From Pohlia nutans (taxonomy: Eukaryota; Streptophyta; Bryopsida; Bryales; Mniaceae), in contig CM040099.1 in NCBI GenBank assembly GCA_022496805.1, positions 684,501 to 748,500 of the forward strand: a stretch of DNA of 64,000 nucleotides, read 5' to 3'. Under the pieces are notes generated by a model that saw only the letters and a program-made list of their open reading frames with translations, did not search any database and was not told the DNA's origin. The position numbers were made by a program, and so were the translations under genes. Positions 33,501 to 44,800 of the stretch are shown piece by piece (position 1 is the first letter of the stretch; each line of letters opens with the position of its first letter).

Positions 33501-35010
33501 CTACCTCTACGTACACTCTCATCGAGAATGTGTACATAGGGGACCTCATAGAGCATTTCAACAAGACCAAGACCCACCACGAGGCTTTCCTCCGAATTGA
33601 AGAGTTTCTTGTTAAGCTAAGAATTTTTTCTTTTCACATTGTTCCATTTTTTTTTTCCTACAAGCATTCGTCTTCCTTATTTGACAATTCTTTTTTGTTT
33701 TCTAGGTTGGAGGCGGCCGCTCTCGCTCCAACACAAGGAAGCCCAAATCCCACTCTGGTATCGACCTCATTCTTGCAGATGTTCCAGAGAACCTCCCAGT
33801 GCCAGCCATCTCTAGCTCCCCTTCTGATATCCCCTTGTGGAACCGCCGTGGTGAGTTCTACATGGATGATCTTTTCACATTCGCTGAAGATCATCTCCAC
33901 GACAATGGTGTCTTTGTGATCATACATGGCGATGACCCCAAGGTGCACAAGGAGCTTCGCAATTGGTGCAAGGAGGCTAAATGGAGTGTAGCAAGGGATT
34001 GGTGGGGTGTCAATGACCTTCACCTTACCTCCGCTCAAGATCCAAATATGTTTGTAAGTTTTTTCTCTTCTCACCCAATTTCTCTTCAAGTTTCAATCTC
34101 CTCTCTTTGTAACTAAGTATGTGGTTTTTTTTACTGCAGACTAAGCGTTTTTTTATCAAGGTGCTTGTGCCCCTTGGCGCCTCTCTCACCGTGTATGAGG
34201 CTACGGAGTTTTCAAAGTTGGGCTTCTCACTTGAGAAAGATTCCCTTCTTCATAACTTCACAGATGAGGATACTCAACTCCTCAAGGATGGCACAGTGGC
34301 ATGGAGAGGGGCTCAGGAGAAGCACAAGGAATTTTTGAGCATCATCATCCACACTCTCACCCAAAGGCACGACATTGTCTTGGATTGGCACGCAGCCACA
34401 GGTTTCTCCATTACCTCCCTTGCACAGTTGTCTTTGTTCTTCATGTGTTGCAGTTCTTGTGGTTTTGTTTGGCTCATTCATTTTGCTTCTTCTAGGTGCT
34501 TCTATTAGTGCGTGTCGTGAAGGTGAGCGCCACATTGTGGCGTTGGAGGCCGACACGGAGATCTTTGAGGCCATCCTTCGTCCCATGCGGGATCCCGTGC
34601 CCTTACCAAAGCCTCCTATTGACCTCGAGGACTCTGATTCTGAGGAGCCTGCCCAGAAGCTCGTACGACGCCAGAAGAACTGTAAGTAAGTCGGTTTCTT
34701 CACTTGGCACACCATTCTTCATCTTCTTCTCTTCTCTTTCTTTACTAATGCTTATGTATCCTGTCATATTCTTGTTTCCAGAGTTCCACAAGCGAGTCCG
34801 ATCTGTGTTCTCCATCCGAGCTTCTTTGGAAGCCCTTCGAGGAAATTCGAATTGCCATCGTATGCTGCTGAGGTTGCCCATCAACAAGCGGTTGCAGCTT
34901 CACCACCCTCTCGTCGTATACAGAAGTTTGATAGGGGGGTATATCGATATATGGATATAGAGGCTAAACAAGGTGAAGATAGTGATGTTGACAGGAGTCC
35001 TAGCCCTTGA

Positions 35011-35453
35011 TTAGGCCTCTTTGTTGTGGAGACTTGAGCTCTTTATGTTTTGGTTTGATTTGGATTTTATATGAAGTTTTTTGTGTTGATTTATTTACAT
35101 CGGTGTTCACAAGTCTTTATTCTATTTGCACTTTTCATGATTTTTAATGATGACGTCAGCCCTAATTTGGATGTGAACCATACAAAAACAAAATGGTATT
35201 GATTTTTGTAGGTAATGCCGTGGAAAATCATTGAAAATCCATTAATTTGTTTTGAACTAGGATTTCGAGAATTCTACCCATTTCCACGGATTTGGGGTCC
35301 TTTTCTTTAAAAATTAACTAAAAATAACCCAATGTCCACGGTCATAGGCATTTTTCCTACTAAAAATAATTTTTAAAAATGAAAATCTACGCTCTCCAAA
35401 CTCTGCTCTCCGCTCTCTGCTCTCCGCTCTGCGCTCACACTACTAAGTTTCCC
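35011..35453. repeat. MULE-1 right terminal inverted repeat and 3' UTR
   Basis: After the cargo-gene stop at 35010 come CCACGG-containing words (about 35275 and 35335). The GAGAGC/GCTCTC repeat block lies at 35390-35436 and the terminus at 35453. It pairs imperfectly with 14613-14830. Confidence 0.75.
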
Positions 35454-35463
35454 AAACGCATAT
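35454..35463. repeat. MULE-1 target-site duplication, right copy
   Basis: AAACGCATAT, repeated exactly at 14603-14612. Confidence 0.8.
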
Positions 35464-35720
35464 TTAAATCTATCATGAATAAATAAAGAAATTTAAAAGG
35501 TAGTGCAGTGCATGTGACATTGTAACATTTCTTAGTACACATAGAAAAGGAATCAAAAGTCATCTAATTCAATGAAACGCCGAATTAGCACAAATGTGCA
35601 CAAAAAGGCATGGTAATTCAGAACTCTGAATTTCCCCAGCATGGTGAACCATACCATGCACGACGGTGTTGCGGATTTTCATGGGTCAAATACTAAAATA
35701 ATTTGCAAGTCGTCAACAAT
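35464..35720. other. CACTA sequence directly right of MULE-1
   Basis: No gene seen. It was continuous with 14602 before the MULE-1 insertion, as shown by the shared AAACGCATAT. Confidence 0.5.
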
Positions 35721-35815
35721 GAATGTGACAGGTACGGATTCAGCGTGGCAAATTCAAACCCCATGTCGGACACAGTGCATCCTCAGTGTTCCATTTTTCT
35801 AAGAAACTGGTGTTC
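35721..35815 (+). pseudogene. DUF4216 relic of a second CACTA TnpD copy
   Basis: Reads ECDRYGFSVANSNPM followed by HPQCSIFLRN. These correspond to ERDKYGFSVANFNHM and MHCQQVFFSDD in the DUF4216 exon (13405-13525), with a short deletion between them. No start and no continuing frame. Confidence 0.65.
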
Positions 35816-38480
35816 AGAAATATGTATTCGCTACAGACAATGTCGCCAATGACGTCTCAAAGAACATGGCGTACATCGTCTTAGACATCCGTAAACGTCT
35901 ATGTTGTGAGCGCCGAAACGTTGCGTACATGGACTAAGACAGAGGTGCTTGTATGTTCTGTCCTATGGCGTGTCCGATGTCCATGAGGATGTTCTTTCGT
36001 CCATCACGATGACTTTTCAGACATCTCGTACGTCCGAGAATTACATCCGTGCTCGCACAATGTCTCCTATGTCGAGTTGGATGTCTTTCTAAACATCTGG
36101 AGAGACAGCGTTTATGACTTCTGGAGACGCGTCGCAGACGTATCAGATGGAGACATCGAACTATGTAAAGTCAGACGTCAAATTGTTACGGTTGATGTTG
36201 TGGCTGTTGTCTTCACGTCTGACATACGAATATGGCCCTGTCATCGTGGACGGAGAGTATGTCCTATTCCGTGTCGAAATGGAAGTCTCGTCAAACACAA
36301 AGTGATGCATGGCAGTTGTATGCGGCGATGCAAGTTGGGACCAACATGCCAACATCCTCGAAATCAATGTGTGAGACGCGAGATCACTCGATGCGGATGT
36401 CATCGCTAACATGTCGTACGCAACAGTCACGACAAGGAGGACGATGCAGTAAACGTAAACCTGTAATTGGAAACTAACTGCAACAAAGTATGTGAAGCGA
36501 GGGCGTGTTTCGGCTACCCGTCACTGTTAAGGATTGTGCATATTCTTAGGGGTGAAAAATGTCGAAGGTTGTGGAAAAGGTCGGACGACATCCAGGGCGT
36601 ATGCGAACGACCTTAATCTTAGATTGAGTGAGGATGATAAAAAAAAAAAGGCTCTGCAAGGTCTTCTGAAGCAGATGACTTAGAGGACGATGTGTCTCTG
36701 TGGAAGGAAAAAATGGAGGAAATCTGATGTATTCGCATAGTATGACCGCGGCCCTTATCAATGTGATGTTGTTGCCGTTGTCATTGTTGTCACGTCCTCT
36801 GCTCCATCAGCATGAACAGGATGATGTCAAGGGACAAGTACGGAGCACACGTCACGGATGACCTCTGAGACAAACCGTACATGTACTGAGAGAGTAGTGC
36901 TGGGACGTTATCTCTTATGTTGCGGACGATGTCAGACGGACGTCTACAGAGACACCGTCTGTGATGTCTGTACCAGCATCGAGGACGTTTAAGGTGGAGA
37001 CATAGATCTATGTTCCGGGATACGTTTAGCAGTCACGGGGGACGTTATTGAGGACGACATCCAATGTTACAAATGTGCTTGATCAATGGCATCGCGAACG
37101 TGAGCGTCGTCCTCTATCGTGCCGCCTTGGGCTTCTCTCCCTAAACGCCCTGATACATGGTTGATGTATGCGGCGATGTCTCATGGGACATCCGTATAGA
37201 CATCCCTGCACACCATGATGGAGAAGCGGGCCCCGTCGTTGCGGATGTCATCGCCAAAACGTCATCATAAACATACTCATCATGTCCGGCGGAATGTCGG
37301 ACCAAGCGTTAGGAGCGCGCCGTCACGGATGACCTCTCGGACATCTTGTACGTCATCTGAGACATCCGAGCTCGGACATGGTGTCGTCTGTCGCGTCCGA
37401 TCTCTTCACAGATGACGGGAGAGTCATTGGTCTGTGACGTCTGCACAAGCATCTTGGACGTGTCAGATACAGACTTCTACATATGTTGCGTGAGAGGACC
37501 GACCGATTCGGTGGATTGTGTGTACGAAGTTTCTGGTTGTGATGGATGTGGTGTGCCATGTCATTATGGACATCGGCTATGTCCTCTCCTGTCTCGCAAT
37601 GGACGTCTCAGCAAGCACGATGAGGTGCATGGTGGATGTCTGCGGCGATGTAAGCTAGGACATCCCTGCAGACATCCCACGAAAACACTTCTGCAGACGC
37701 AGGCCCGTCTCTATCGGACATCATCGCTAACACGTCACCAACAACATGCAGATGGACACCGGGATGTCCCAGCACACGTAGCCTGAGACATTCGTGCATC
37801 CCCAGGTCTCTTAAGTCGTGTCCGATACATTCTAACGGATGTTAAGAGAGACACCCTTTGTGGGCTCTGCAGAAGCATAAAGGACGTCTCAGCCTCAGAT
37901 ATGTACTGCTGCGTTCCATAAGACTTCAAAGCGCTCCGGTGGGCGATCTCTTCAACGTGCTGGTGTGTGCCGTATGTGACCATGCGCTGTCATCCCGGAC
38001 GTACGTGTCTTTTCTCTGCCGCGTCACAATGGACGCCTGCATTGTTAGGAAAGCTGTTGCAGATGATTGATGGGACATCCCTCTGTACATCCATGAAGAG
38101 AATGTTGGAGACACGGGCCCGCTACTTCAGATGTCATCGCAGACATGTCACCAACAAAATACAAATGACTTCCGGGATGTCAGAGCACACGGTCGGAGCA
38201 AGCCATCACGGTTCACATCTGAGACACCTCGCACATCAAATGAGACATGAATGCTTATGGACGTTGTCTGTGATGTCGTTTTGGATGTCTTGACGAATGT
38301 CTACAGAGACACCGTTTGAGACGTCTGCAGAGACGTCGCGGAAGTTTCTGCTAGGGACATCGTTGTGTTCCTTGGACGTCATCGCAAACATAGCAGAGGA
38401 TGTTGCCGGAAACATCTGGACGTTACCGTCGTCATTGACAATAGTATGACGTGTGAGTTCGTTCGACGTGGAATTTTGGT
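35816..38480. repeat. CACTA subterminal array of GACGTC/GACATC/GATGTC hexamers
   Basis: For about 2.6 kb the sequence is packed with GACGTC, GACATC, GATGTC and close variants in both orientations, often 10-30 bp apart (dense at 35840-36160, 36780-37260, 37380-37700 and 37990-38410). CACTA elements carry subterminal arrays of short motifs bound by their TnpA-type protein, and position and density fit that role. The variants look like CpG-deaminated forms of GACGTC. The small ORFs here (for example 37412-37786) are by-products of the repeat. Confidence 0.75.
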
Positions 38481-38559
38481 TGCCATGTAGATGAAGAGCT
38501 GTAAACTCTAAAATGAATAATATGTCCACGTGTATTTGGTACCATAAACTTCAGTAATT

Positions 38560-38890
38560 CAAAGTATTTGATAAAAGTCTATTTTTGGCAACAAAGACTT
38601 TTTAATAATATTTTTATATTAAAATAATACTATTTTAATATTTTAATACACATAAATGAATTTAATATATAAAATACTATATTTTCATAATATAATATAA
38701 TATTTTAATATTATAATATTCAGTATTATTAATATATTATAATAATATCATTAAACTATTATTATTTACAACTATTATAATAAAATGACAAATGAAAAAT
38801 TCTGAGAGTTGAAAATAATGAAAATAAAATGAATATTCTAAATGTAGTGGCATTATAAAATTACATTAAAACGGGAAAAAATTAAAGAGT
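38560..38890. other. Very AT-rich stretch in the CACTA 3' region
   Basis: Runs of AATATT/TATAATA at 38590-38790 give many overlapping short palindromes. No gene. Confidence 0.7.
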
Positions 38891-39167
38891 ATTTAATAAG
38901 AGGATGCATTTTTTCTTTTGCTCTTGCAAACCGCTGCCCATTATGTTGTTTTTTTTACAGCCGGGTTGCATTCTACCTCGAACACCAATAACTTTTCCAA
39001 ACTTCCCCTCGATGAAATGGGATTGCCTTGCCGACGTGGCAGTTCTGCGTCTCCCTGGATGTCCTGCGAGACGTCCTCCGGAACGGGCACGTTTCTGCCA
39101 ACATCTTCGCGTTTTGAGGTACGCACGGGTGGACCGACAGACCATACTGGCAACTGTAGCAAAGTAC

Positions 39168-39277
39168 CGTGTCGACATCCTTACGTTCGCCGAGACAGAA
39201 GCGACTAACATGATGACAGGAGAAAAACACGACGCAGTTTTTTAAAACATCACAAAAAACACGGGTTTCTTATAGTG
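39168..39277 (+). repeat. CACTA 3' terminus
   Basis: Ends ...GGGTTTCTTATAGTG at 39277. Read from the other strand the terminus is CACTATAAGAAACCCG, a canonical CACTA inverted terminus. A sister copy lies at 10381-10491. The next three bases, GGA, would be one half of the 3-bp TSD. The matching 5' terminus is not in the window, so the element starts before position 1 or has lost that end. Confidence 0.8.
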
Positions 39278-39382
39278 GGAATACGTGTTTCTCTGAGACC
39301 GGTTGAGAAAACCTTTCCTTCACCCATCCGTAGTCCTGCTTGGTCTTGTCGTATCCAAACGGGCTGTCGGGGAAGTTGTACG

Positions 39383-39880
39383 TCACGCGCCAGTGTTTCG
39401 AGGTCCACTCCTTACACTGCCTCCGGATTCGCTGTCCCGGAATTCTGCCGGTACAGGTTTTCCACCTAAATCCTGCAACATAGCATCACTGTGGAGATCC
39501 CATGGTAGGTACATAAATTCTTCACAACCAATTTTGCGCAAATCCTTCCGCAGCTGTTCCCTATGTCCTGCATCGGCCGGAGCAACCGGGCGCACCAACT
39601 TATCCGGAACCGGCAGTCCGAGCCTCCAATCGTCCTTCCGTCCCATCGCTGCTGGCTCCAAAGCTTCTTTCCCTCGATTGCGCGCGCTCCGCCTAAGCTC
39701 CCGGAATACTTGCTCGCCACCCGGTCGCTCTCCCTGCTCTCTCACAGTATCCGGAAACACAAAAATCTGGTGCAGGGGTGGACTGGAAACACTATGCAAA
39801 AATGAACAGTGAACCGCCCCAATTAAAGCCGCCCATTTCAAGGCGTGAAATGTGGCCGGGTCCATTCCTGACCCGTCCAT
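39383..39880 (-). CDS. Unknown ORF in the GC-rich retroelement layer
   Basis: Frame of 165 codons from ATG 39880 (MDGSGMDPATFHALKWAALI) to a stop at 39383. It is arginine/glutamate/proline-rich with no known motif. It directly borders the CACTA 3' end (39277), so the gene or element may have been cut there. Style and base composition match the gag-like pseudogene at 46.9-49.5 kb on the same strand; both probably belong to one retroelement family. A gag-type product is possible but not shown. Confidence 0.35.
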   Translation of the reverse strand: MDGSGMDPATFHALKWAALIGAVHCSFLHSVSSPPLHQIFVFPDTVREQGERPGGEQVFRELRRSARNRGKEALEPAAMGRKDDWRLGLPVPDKLVRPVAPADAGHREQLRKDLRKIGCEEFMYLPWDLHSDAMLQDLGGKPVPAEFRDSESGGSVRSGPRNTGA

Positions 39881-40608
39881 CCCCTACCCGGTTTCCAATC
39901 CGGGTCTCGTGACCAACCTGGACACCTATCATCAAAACCGAACCCTAGCAATAAGTCTCGCGCGAGTGAGTGAGTGCCTCTTCTACATAAGTAACTAAAT
40001 GTCGTAGCACGTCATACCGGATATTCCCCTAGAGCGCACTTTTTCGTATTAAGAACGCTCGTAGAGGTGATTTCCGGGTTATCGTTCCGCAGAGACTCTG
40101 TGAAGTGGGAAGTTTCGGAGACTGATCCGGATTGGTGACTGCTCTCTTCCGGTCACCAATTAACTCGCTTTCTCCCTACTCAAACCGGATCTTCCCTACT
40201 GACTGATTCGATTATGGATAGATCCGGTATCTGTCTGGGTTGGGAGTTTAGCCAACCTACTCCACCCGGTCTATCCTAACCTTTTAATCCGGTTTCCCTT
40301 TAACCTCTGTTTTCCCTCAGAGGGTTCTCCATTTGCATTTTTAAGGATGCTGGATTTAAAGTCACACCCTCCCCTACTGATTTCCGTGACAGGGGTTTCA
40401 CAACTTCCTGATTATCCAAACTCACTTCCTACTCCGGGTACTTTCCGTATTACCCTTCAACTGTGGATTTATCCCAAACCCCCAGCCGGTCACACAAGAG
40501 CAACCCGGTTTTCCCCTTCAAAATGCTACAACGACTTGCTAACCGGGGTGGACAGTATCCAGGGTGTACGGAAGAGATGGAATTCCTCACGACCCGTTTT
40601 ACTCTGGC
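39881..40608. other. GC-rich non-coding retroelement sequence left of Copia-2
   Basis: Many CCGGTT/CCGGGT words and no frame worth reporting. It joins directly to 46281 when Copia-2 and one CTGGC are removed. It could be an LTR or untranslated region of the underlying retroelement, but no direct repeat was identified. Confidence 0.4.
40604..40608. repeat. Copia-2 target-site duplication, left
   Basis: CTGGC, repeated exactly at 46276-46280. Confidence 0.95.
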
Positions 40609-40926
40609 TGTTGAAGTAGGATGATTGCGTGGGCTGAAGTTGCTCATAGCCATGTGCATTAGCTAGAGTAGATGATGCGAATGAGCTAGACTTGCAACTA
40701 GAGAAGTGGTACTAGTTAGAAGTAATGAGAATTGGGTCTCCCAAGTGATATGGGCTGATCCTAGTGTACTAGGAGTGGAGTATGGGCTGATGTCCCATAT
40801 GGTTTGCCAAGGGGACTCCCTTGGGTGTGCTACTTAAGAGGGGCAGCCCATGAGTAAAGATCATCTCTTTCCTATGCATTCCAAGTGTTTGTGTGAGGCT
40901 TTGGCATTCTAATCTAACCTTCAATA
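40609..40926 (+). repeat. Copia-2 5' LTR
   Basis: 318 bp, TGTTGAAG...CTTCAATA. Near-identical to the Copia-1 LTRs. Confidence 0.97.
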
Positions 40927-40940
40927 GGTTATGGGCCCAC
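40927..40940 (+). promoter_or_regulatory. Copia-2 primer-binding site (half-tRNA type)
   Basis: GGTTATGGGCCCAC abuts the LTR, as in Copia-1. Confidence 0.85.
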
Positions 40941-41899
40941 TCATGTGCTTTGCGTGAGTGTAAGATTAGATTGCTCATTGTGTGGAGGTCGTGCGTTGGG
41001 GCGCTGATTTTGGGGCATTGGAGCGCTGATTTGGAGCTTTGGAGGGCTGAAATCGAGCTTTGGTGGGCTGATTTCGACATTGGGAGGTATTACAATCTTC
41101 CTACTTTTGATCTACGTGTTGGAGGGCTGAATTCGCACTTTGGAGCTATCATTTGTTGATTTGGAGCTTTTGGAGCACTTTGGAGCACTTTTGGAGTTTA
41201 TACACGTCTCCAAGGGCTGAATTGGAGCTTTGGAGCTTATTGGTGCTTGTTGGAGTATATTGGAGCTGATTGGAGCTTATTGGAGCTTATTGGAGCTTAT
41301 TGGAGCTTATTGGCTCAATTTGTGCTCAATTTGTGCACTTGTGTTGTTGCAAGGCACTTTTATGCTTTGAGGCTCTTGGGGTGAGTCTACAATCTGATTT
41401 TGGTATTGCAATTCTTGCACAAGGGTTTGGAATGTGAGTTATGCCCTTGGAGTGCTCAAAATTAGAGTTTGGGTTAGTGAATGCACAACGGGGCTGATTT
41501 GATGAATTTCAATGCAATTAGGACTTGAAGGGGCTGAATTTGCATTGATTTAGAGTCCTTGGAAGGCACAAGGGTGTCCATAGGGTGCATTACGTGTTGT
41601 GAAGCACAAGGGTGCTGATTTGAGTGGATTTGAGCCAACGAGTGCGCAATTCTCCTAGTTAGGGTGTTGTGGTATGATCTTGTGCAAATTCACTAAGAAC
41701 CATCACGATTGAGTGTTGTGAGGTTGATGTGTAGCACAAAGGTGCTGATTTAGTGTTTGGAATTAGTTTGGAGGCATTAAAAGCACATACGTGTGCAATT
41801 TGCTTCACAAATCACAAAATTGTCAAAAAATCATAAAAACAATTTTTCTTAGCTTTCTAGGGGCTGAATTTTGTGAGCGTACGTCCTTCAATCAAGGAT

Positions 41900-44800
41900 A
41901 TGGCTACATTTGAGGGTGAAGGTGCTAAGGTTGTAGACAAGTTCGATGGCGTCAACTTCCACTTGTGGAAATTCAAGATGGAAATGGTCATGGCCGAAAA
42001 AGAATTGTGGGAGATAGTTGAGGGTAGTGAGGAACCGCCTTCGTCCGACGCCGAGGCTAGGGTACGAACTGCGTACACTCGGCGAGAGAAAAAGGCCTTT
42101 GCGATTTTGGCTCTTAATCTTTCTGATTCCCAGCTTTCTCATATTCGGTCGTGCAAGACTCCCGCCGAGGCATGGGCCAAGCTTTGCAATATTCATGAGG
42201 CAAAGAGCTTGGTCAATATCTTGTTTTTGAGGCGCAAGTTTTTCACCATCAAGATGGAAGAAAACGACGACATGTTGGGGCACATCAACAAAGTCAAGGC
42301 TCTTGCGGATCAGCTCAACGGCGCAGACGTCAACATTACGGACGGTGATATCGTTATGACGCTCCTCGAGAGTTTGCCGCCGTTGTACGAGTATCTTATC
42401 GTTGCTATGGAGAGTAGGCCCATTAGCGAGCTCACTCTTGATTATGTGACATCACGGTTGTTGCATGAACTCTCGCGGCGCAAAGAGAACGAGACTCGTG
42501 GCGATAGCGCGGCGCTTATGGCGAAGCAATCCAAGAGCGGTGCGAGTGGGAGCTCTACAGACAAGGTATGCTACTATTGCGGTAAGAAGGGCCACTTGGC
42601 AAAATTTTGCTACAAACGCAAGAGAGAGGAAAGTGCCAACAATACAAAGGTCAACGATGCAGGTGATGAGTACGCATTTATGACCAGCGTCTCTTCTTGT
42701 AGTGATGACGGGGACGAGTATGCAATGATGGCAAGTGACGTGTCATGCAATGGTAGTGTGATCGATTGGATTGTTGATTCGGGAGCCTCGAGTCACATGG
42801 CGCCCATTAGGACTTGTTTCCAATCATATCACGTCATATCTCCAAAGAATGTCATTTTGGGTGATGATACGGTTCTTCAAGCCGTGGGTAAAGGATCCAT
42901 CGTCGTAGACACCGAGGTGAAGGGTCGTGTGAAGACAATTACCATCCATGATGTCCTCCACGTTCCCAAGTTGAAGGCAAATCTTTTATCGGTGCGACAT
43001 TTGGTGATGAAGCATTTGCAAGTGGAATTTAGCGACCAAGGGTGTTTTGTGTTGTCTCCAAGTCGTGAGGAGGTGGCCATTATACACGAAGTCAACGGCT
43101 TGTACCAAATCAAGTTCTCCAAGATGCACGCGGCGGAATCGGCAACGTTGGTGCAATCGAGTTCAAAGGAAGACAAGTTGGCGTTGTGGCATCGTCGTCT
43201 CGGGCATTTGAATGTCAAGAGTGTGAAAGCACTGCGTGGAATGGTAAGTGGCATGGATCTTGCACAATCACACGTCGCGCCTAGTTCATTCACATGTGAG
43301 GGTTGTATTGAAGGCAAGCAACAACGCTCACCGTTTCCAGTTGATGGGGCAACTCGTGCAACCAAGGTACTTGAGATTGTGCATTCCAACGTGTGTGTTC
43401 CAATGAAGACCACGTCTATGGGGGGTTGCAAGTATTTTGTGACGTTCATTGATGATTTTTCGAGGAAGATATGGTTGTATCCGATCAAAGCAAAGAGCGA
43501 GTGTTTTGAGAAGTTCAAAGAGTTCAAGGCGTTGGTTGAGAAGCAATCCGAGCACAAGATCAAGGTGTTTCGATCGGATAATGGCGGCGAGTTCATGTCC
43601 AACCAATTTGGAGAGTTATTGAAGAAAGAAGGCATTGCTAGACAAACGACAACGCCATATACACCACAACAAAACGGAGTTGCAGAGCGTGCAAATCGAA
43701 CAATTGTGGAAATGGCAAGGAGTATGTTGCATGCACAAAATTTGGGTTTGGACCTTTGGGCGGAAGCGGTGGTGACTGCGGTGTACACACGCAACCGATG
43801 CCCGACGAGTGCGGTTCAAAACATGACACCAGAGCAAGCGTGGAGTGGGAGGCCACCCCGCGTGGAGCACATGCGCACATTTGGATGCATCGCATTTGCA
43901 AAGGTACCCGATTCTCAAAGAACCAAACTTGAGGCCAAGGCAACAAAATGTGTGTTTCTTGGATATTGTGAAGGTACCAAGGCGTACAGGCTCATGTCGC
44001 TCGAGACCAAGAAGATCATTCGAGCTCGTGATGTGACATTTTGCGAGAATTCCAAGGTTGAAGACAATTTGGACGATGGTCCAAGTGGGAGAAGTGGCGA
44101 TAAACCAGCGATTGTCGACCAATCTTCCAAATCTCCCGTTATTGATATTGTTGATGAAGACGAAGATGACGAAGATGGTGGTGATGAGGAACATATTGAG
44201 GAGCGACCTTTGAAGACGAAGAATGGCGAGAAAAAGGCACAAGCAACGGCGGTTGAAGACAATGCATCCTCGAGCGATCGTCGTTATCCAGAGAGAAATC
44301 GTAGACCACTTGGCGAGTGGTGGAAGAATCATATTCTCCCTCAAGGTGAGGAGGAGCATGCAAACGTTGCACTTTTAGATGCTCCATTGACGATTCGTGA
44401 AGCGTTGAGTTGTGATGATGCAAACAAGTGGGAGCAAGCCATGCAAGAGGAGTACAAATCGTTGATGGACAATGGCACTTGGGAATTGACTCCCCTCCCC
44501 AAGAATCGCAACGCTATCGGTTGTAAGTGGGTATTTCGTGCAAAGAGAGATGCAACGGGTGATGTGGTTCGTTATAAGGCAAGATTGGTGGCAAAGGGCT
44601 TTTCACAAATCGAAGGTGTTGATTTTCATGAGACCTTTGCACCGGTGGCGAAATTCACCACTATTCGATGCATTTTGGCCATCGGGGCTGCCATGGATTT
44701 GGAAATGCATCAAATGGATGTGAAGACGGCGTTCTTGAACGGCGAGTTGGAGGAGGACATCTACATGATACAACCCGAAGGATTTGTGCAACAAGGTAAT

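Larger units (their letters stand above)
27748..35010 (+). pseudogene. MULE-1 multi-exon cargo gene with a beta-class DNA aminomethyltransferase-like C-terminus
   Basis: Likely exons: 27748-27801 (METEAASGG), 30568-about 30978, 31094-31668, 31755-31950, about 32031-32225, 32316-32531, 32608-32849, 32930-33610, 33706-34053, 34140-34401, 34496-34685 and 34782-35010 (stop). Most have GT/AG borders. The N-terminal 700 or so residues match no family I know (GKMFFVWEGNHRLTAW and VGWYLDCSKGY are the most conserved parts). Exon 33706-34053 reads GIDLILADVPENLP, where N6/N4 methyltransferases have a DLIxxDPPY motif IV. Exons 34140-34685 join as HDIVLDWHAATG plus ASISACREGERHIVALEADT, matching motif I (VLDPFxGSGTTxxAA...RxFIGIE). 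The order IV then I is the beta class. Damage: TGA at 31307-31309, a frameshift near 33210 and a poor acceptor near 32031. A homologue at 49802-55382 supports the model. Confidence 0.7.
14613..35453. mobile_element. MULE-1: 20.8-kb Mutator-like element (contains Copia-1)
   Basis: Both ends carry related inverted repeats. The right end read inward begins GGGAAACTTAGTAGTGTGAG, then CGCAGAGCGGAGAGCAGAGA. The left end reads GGACGACACTTCTATGTGAG, then CGTAGAACGGAGAGCAGAGA. Similarity continues into CCGTGGAAATG-containing sequence about 200 bp in. AAACGCATAT flanks both sides (14603-14612 and 35454-35463), fitting the 9-11 bp target duplications of Mutator elements. Inside lie a MULE transposase and three further genes or ORFs. 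About 5.7 kb of the length is Copia-1. Confidence 0.85.
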
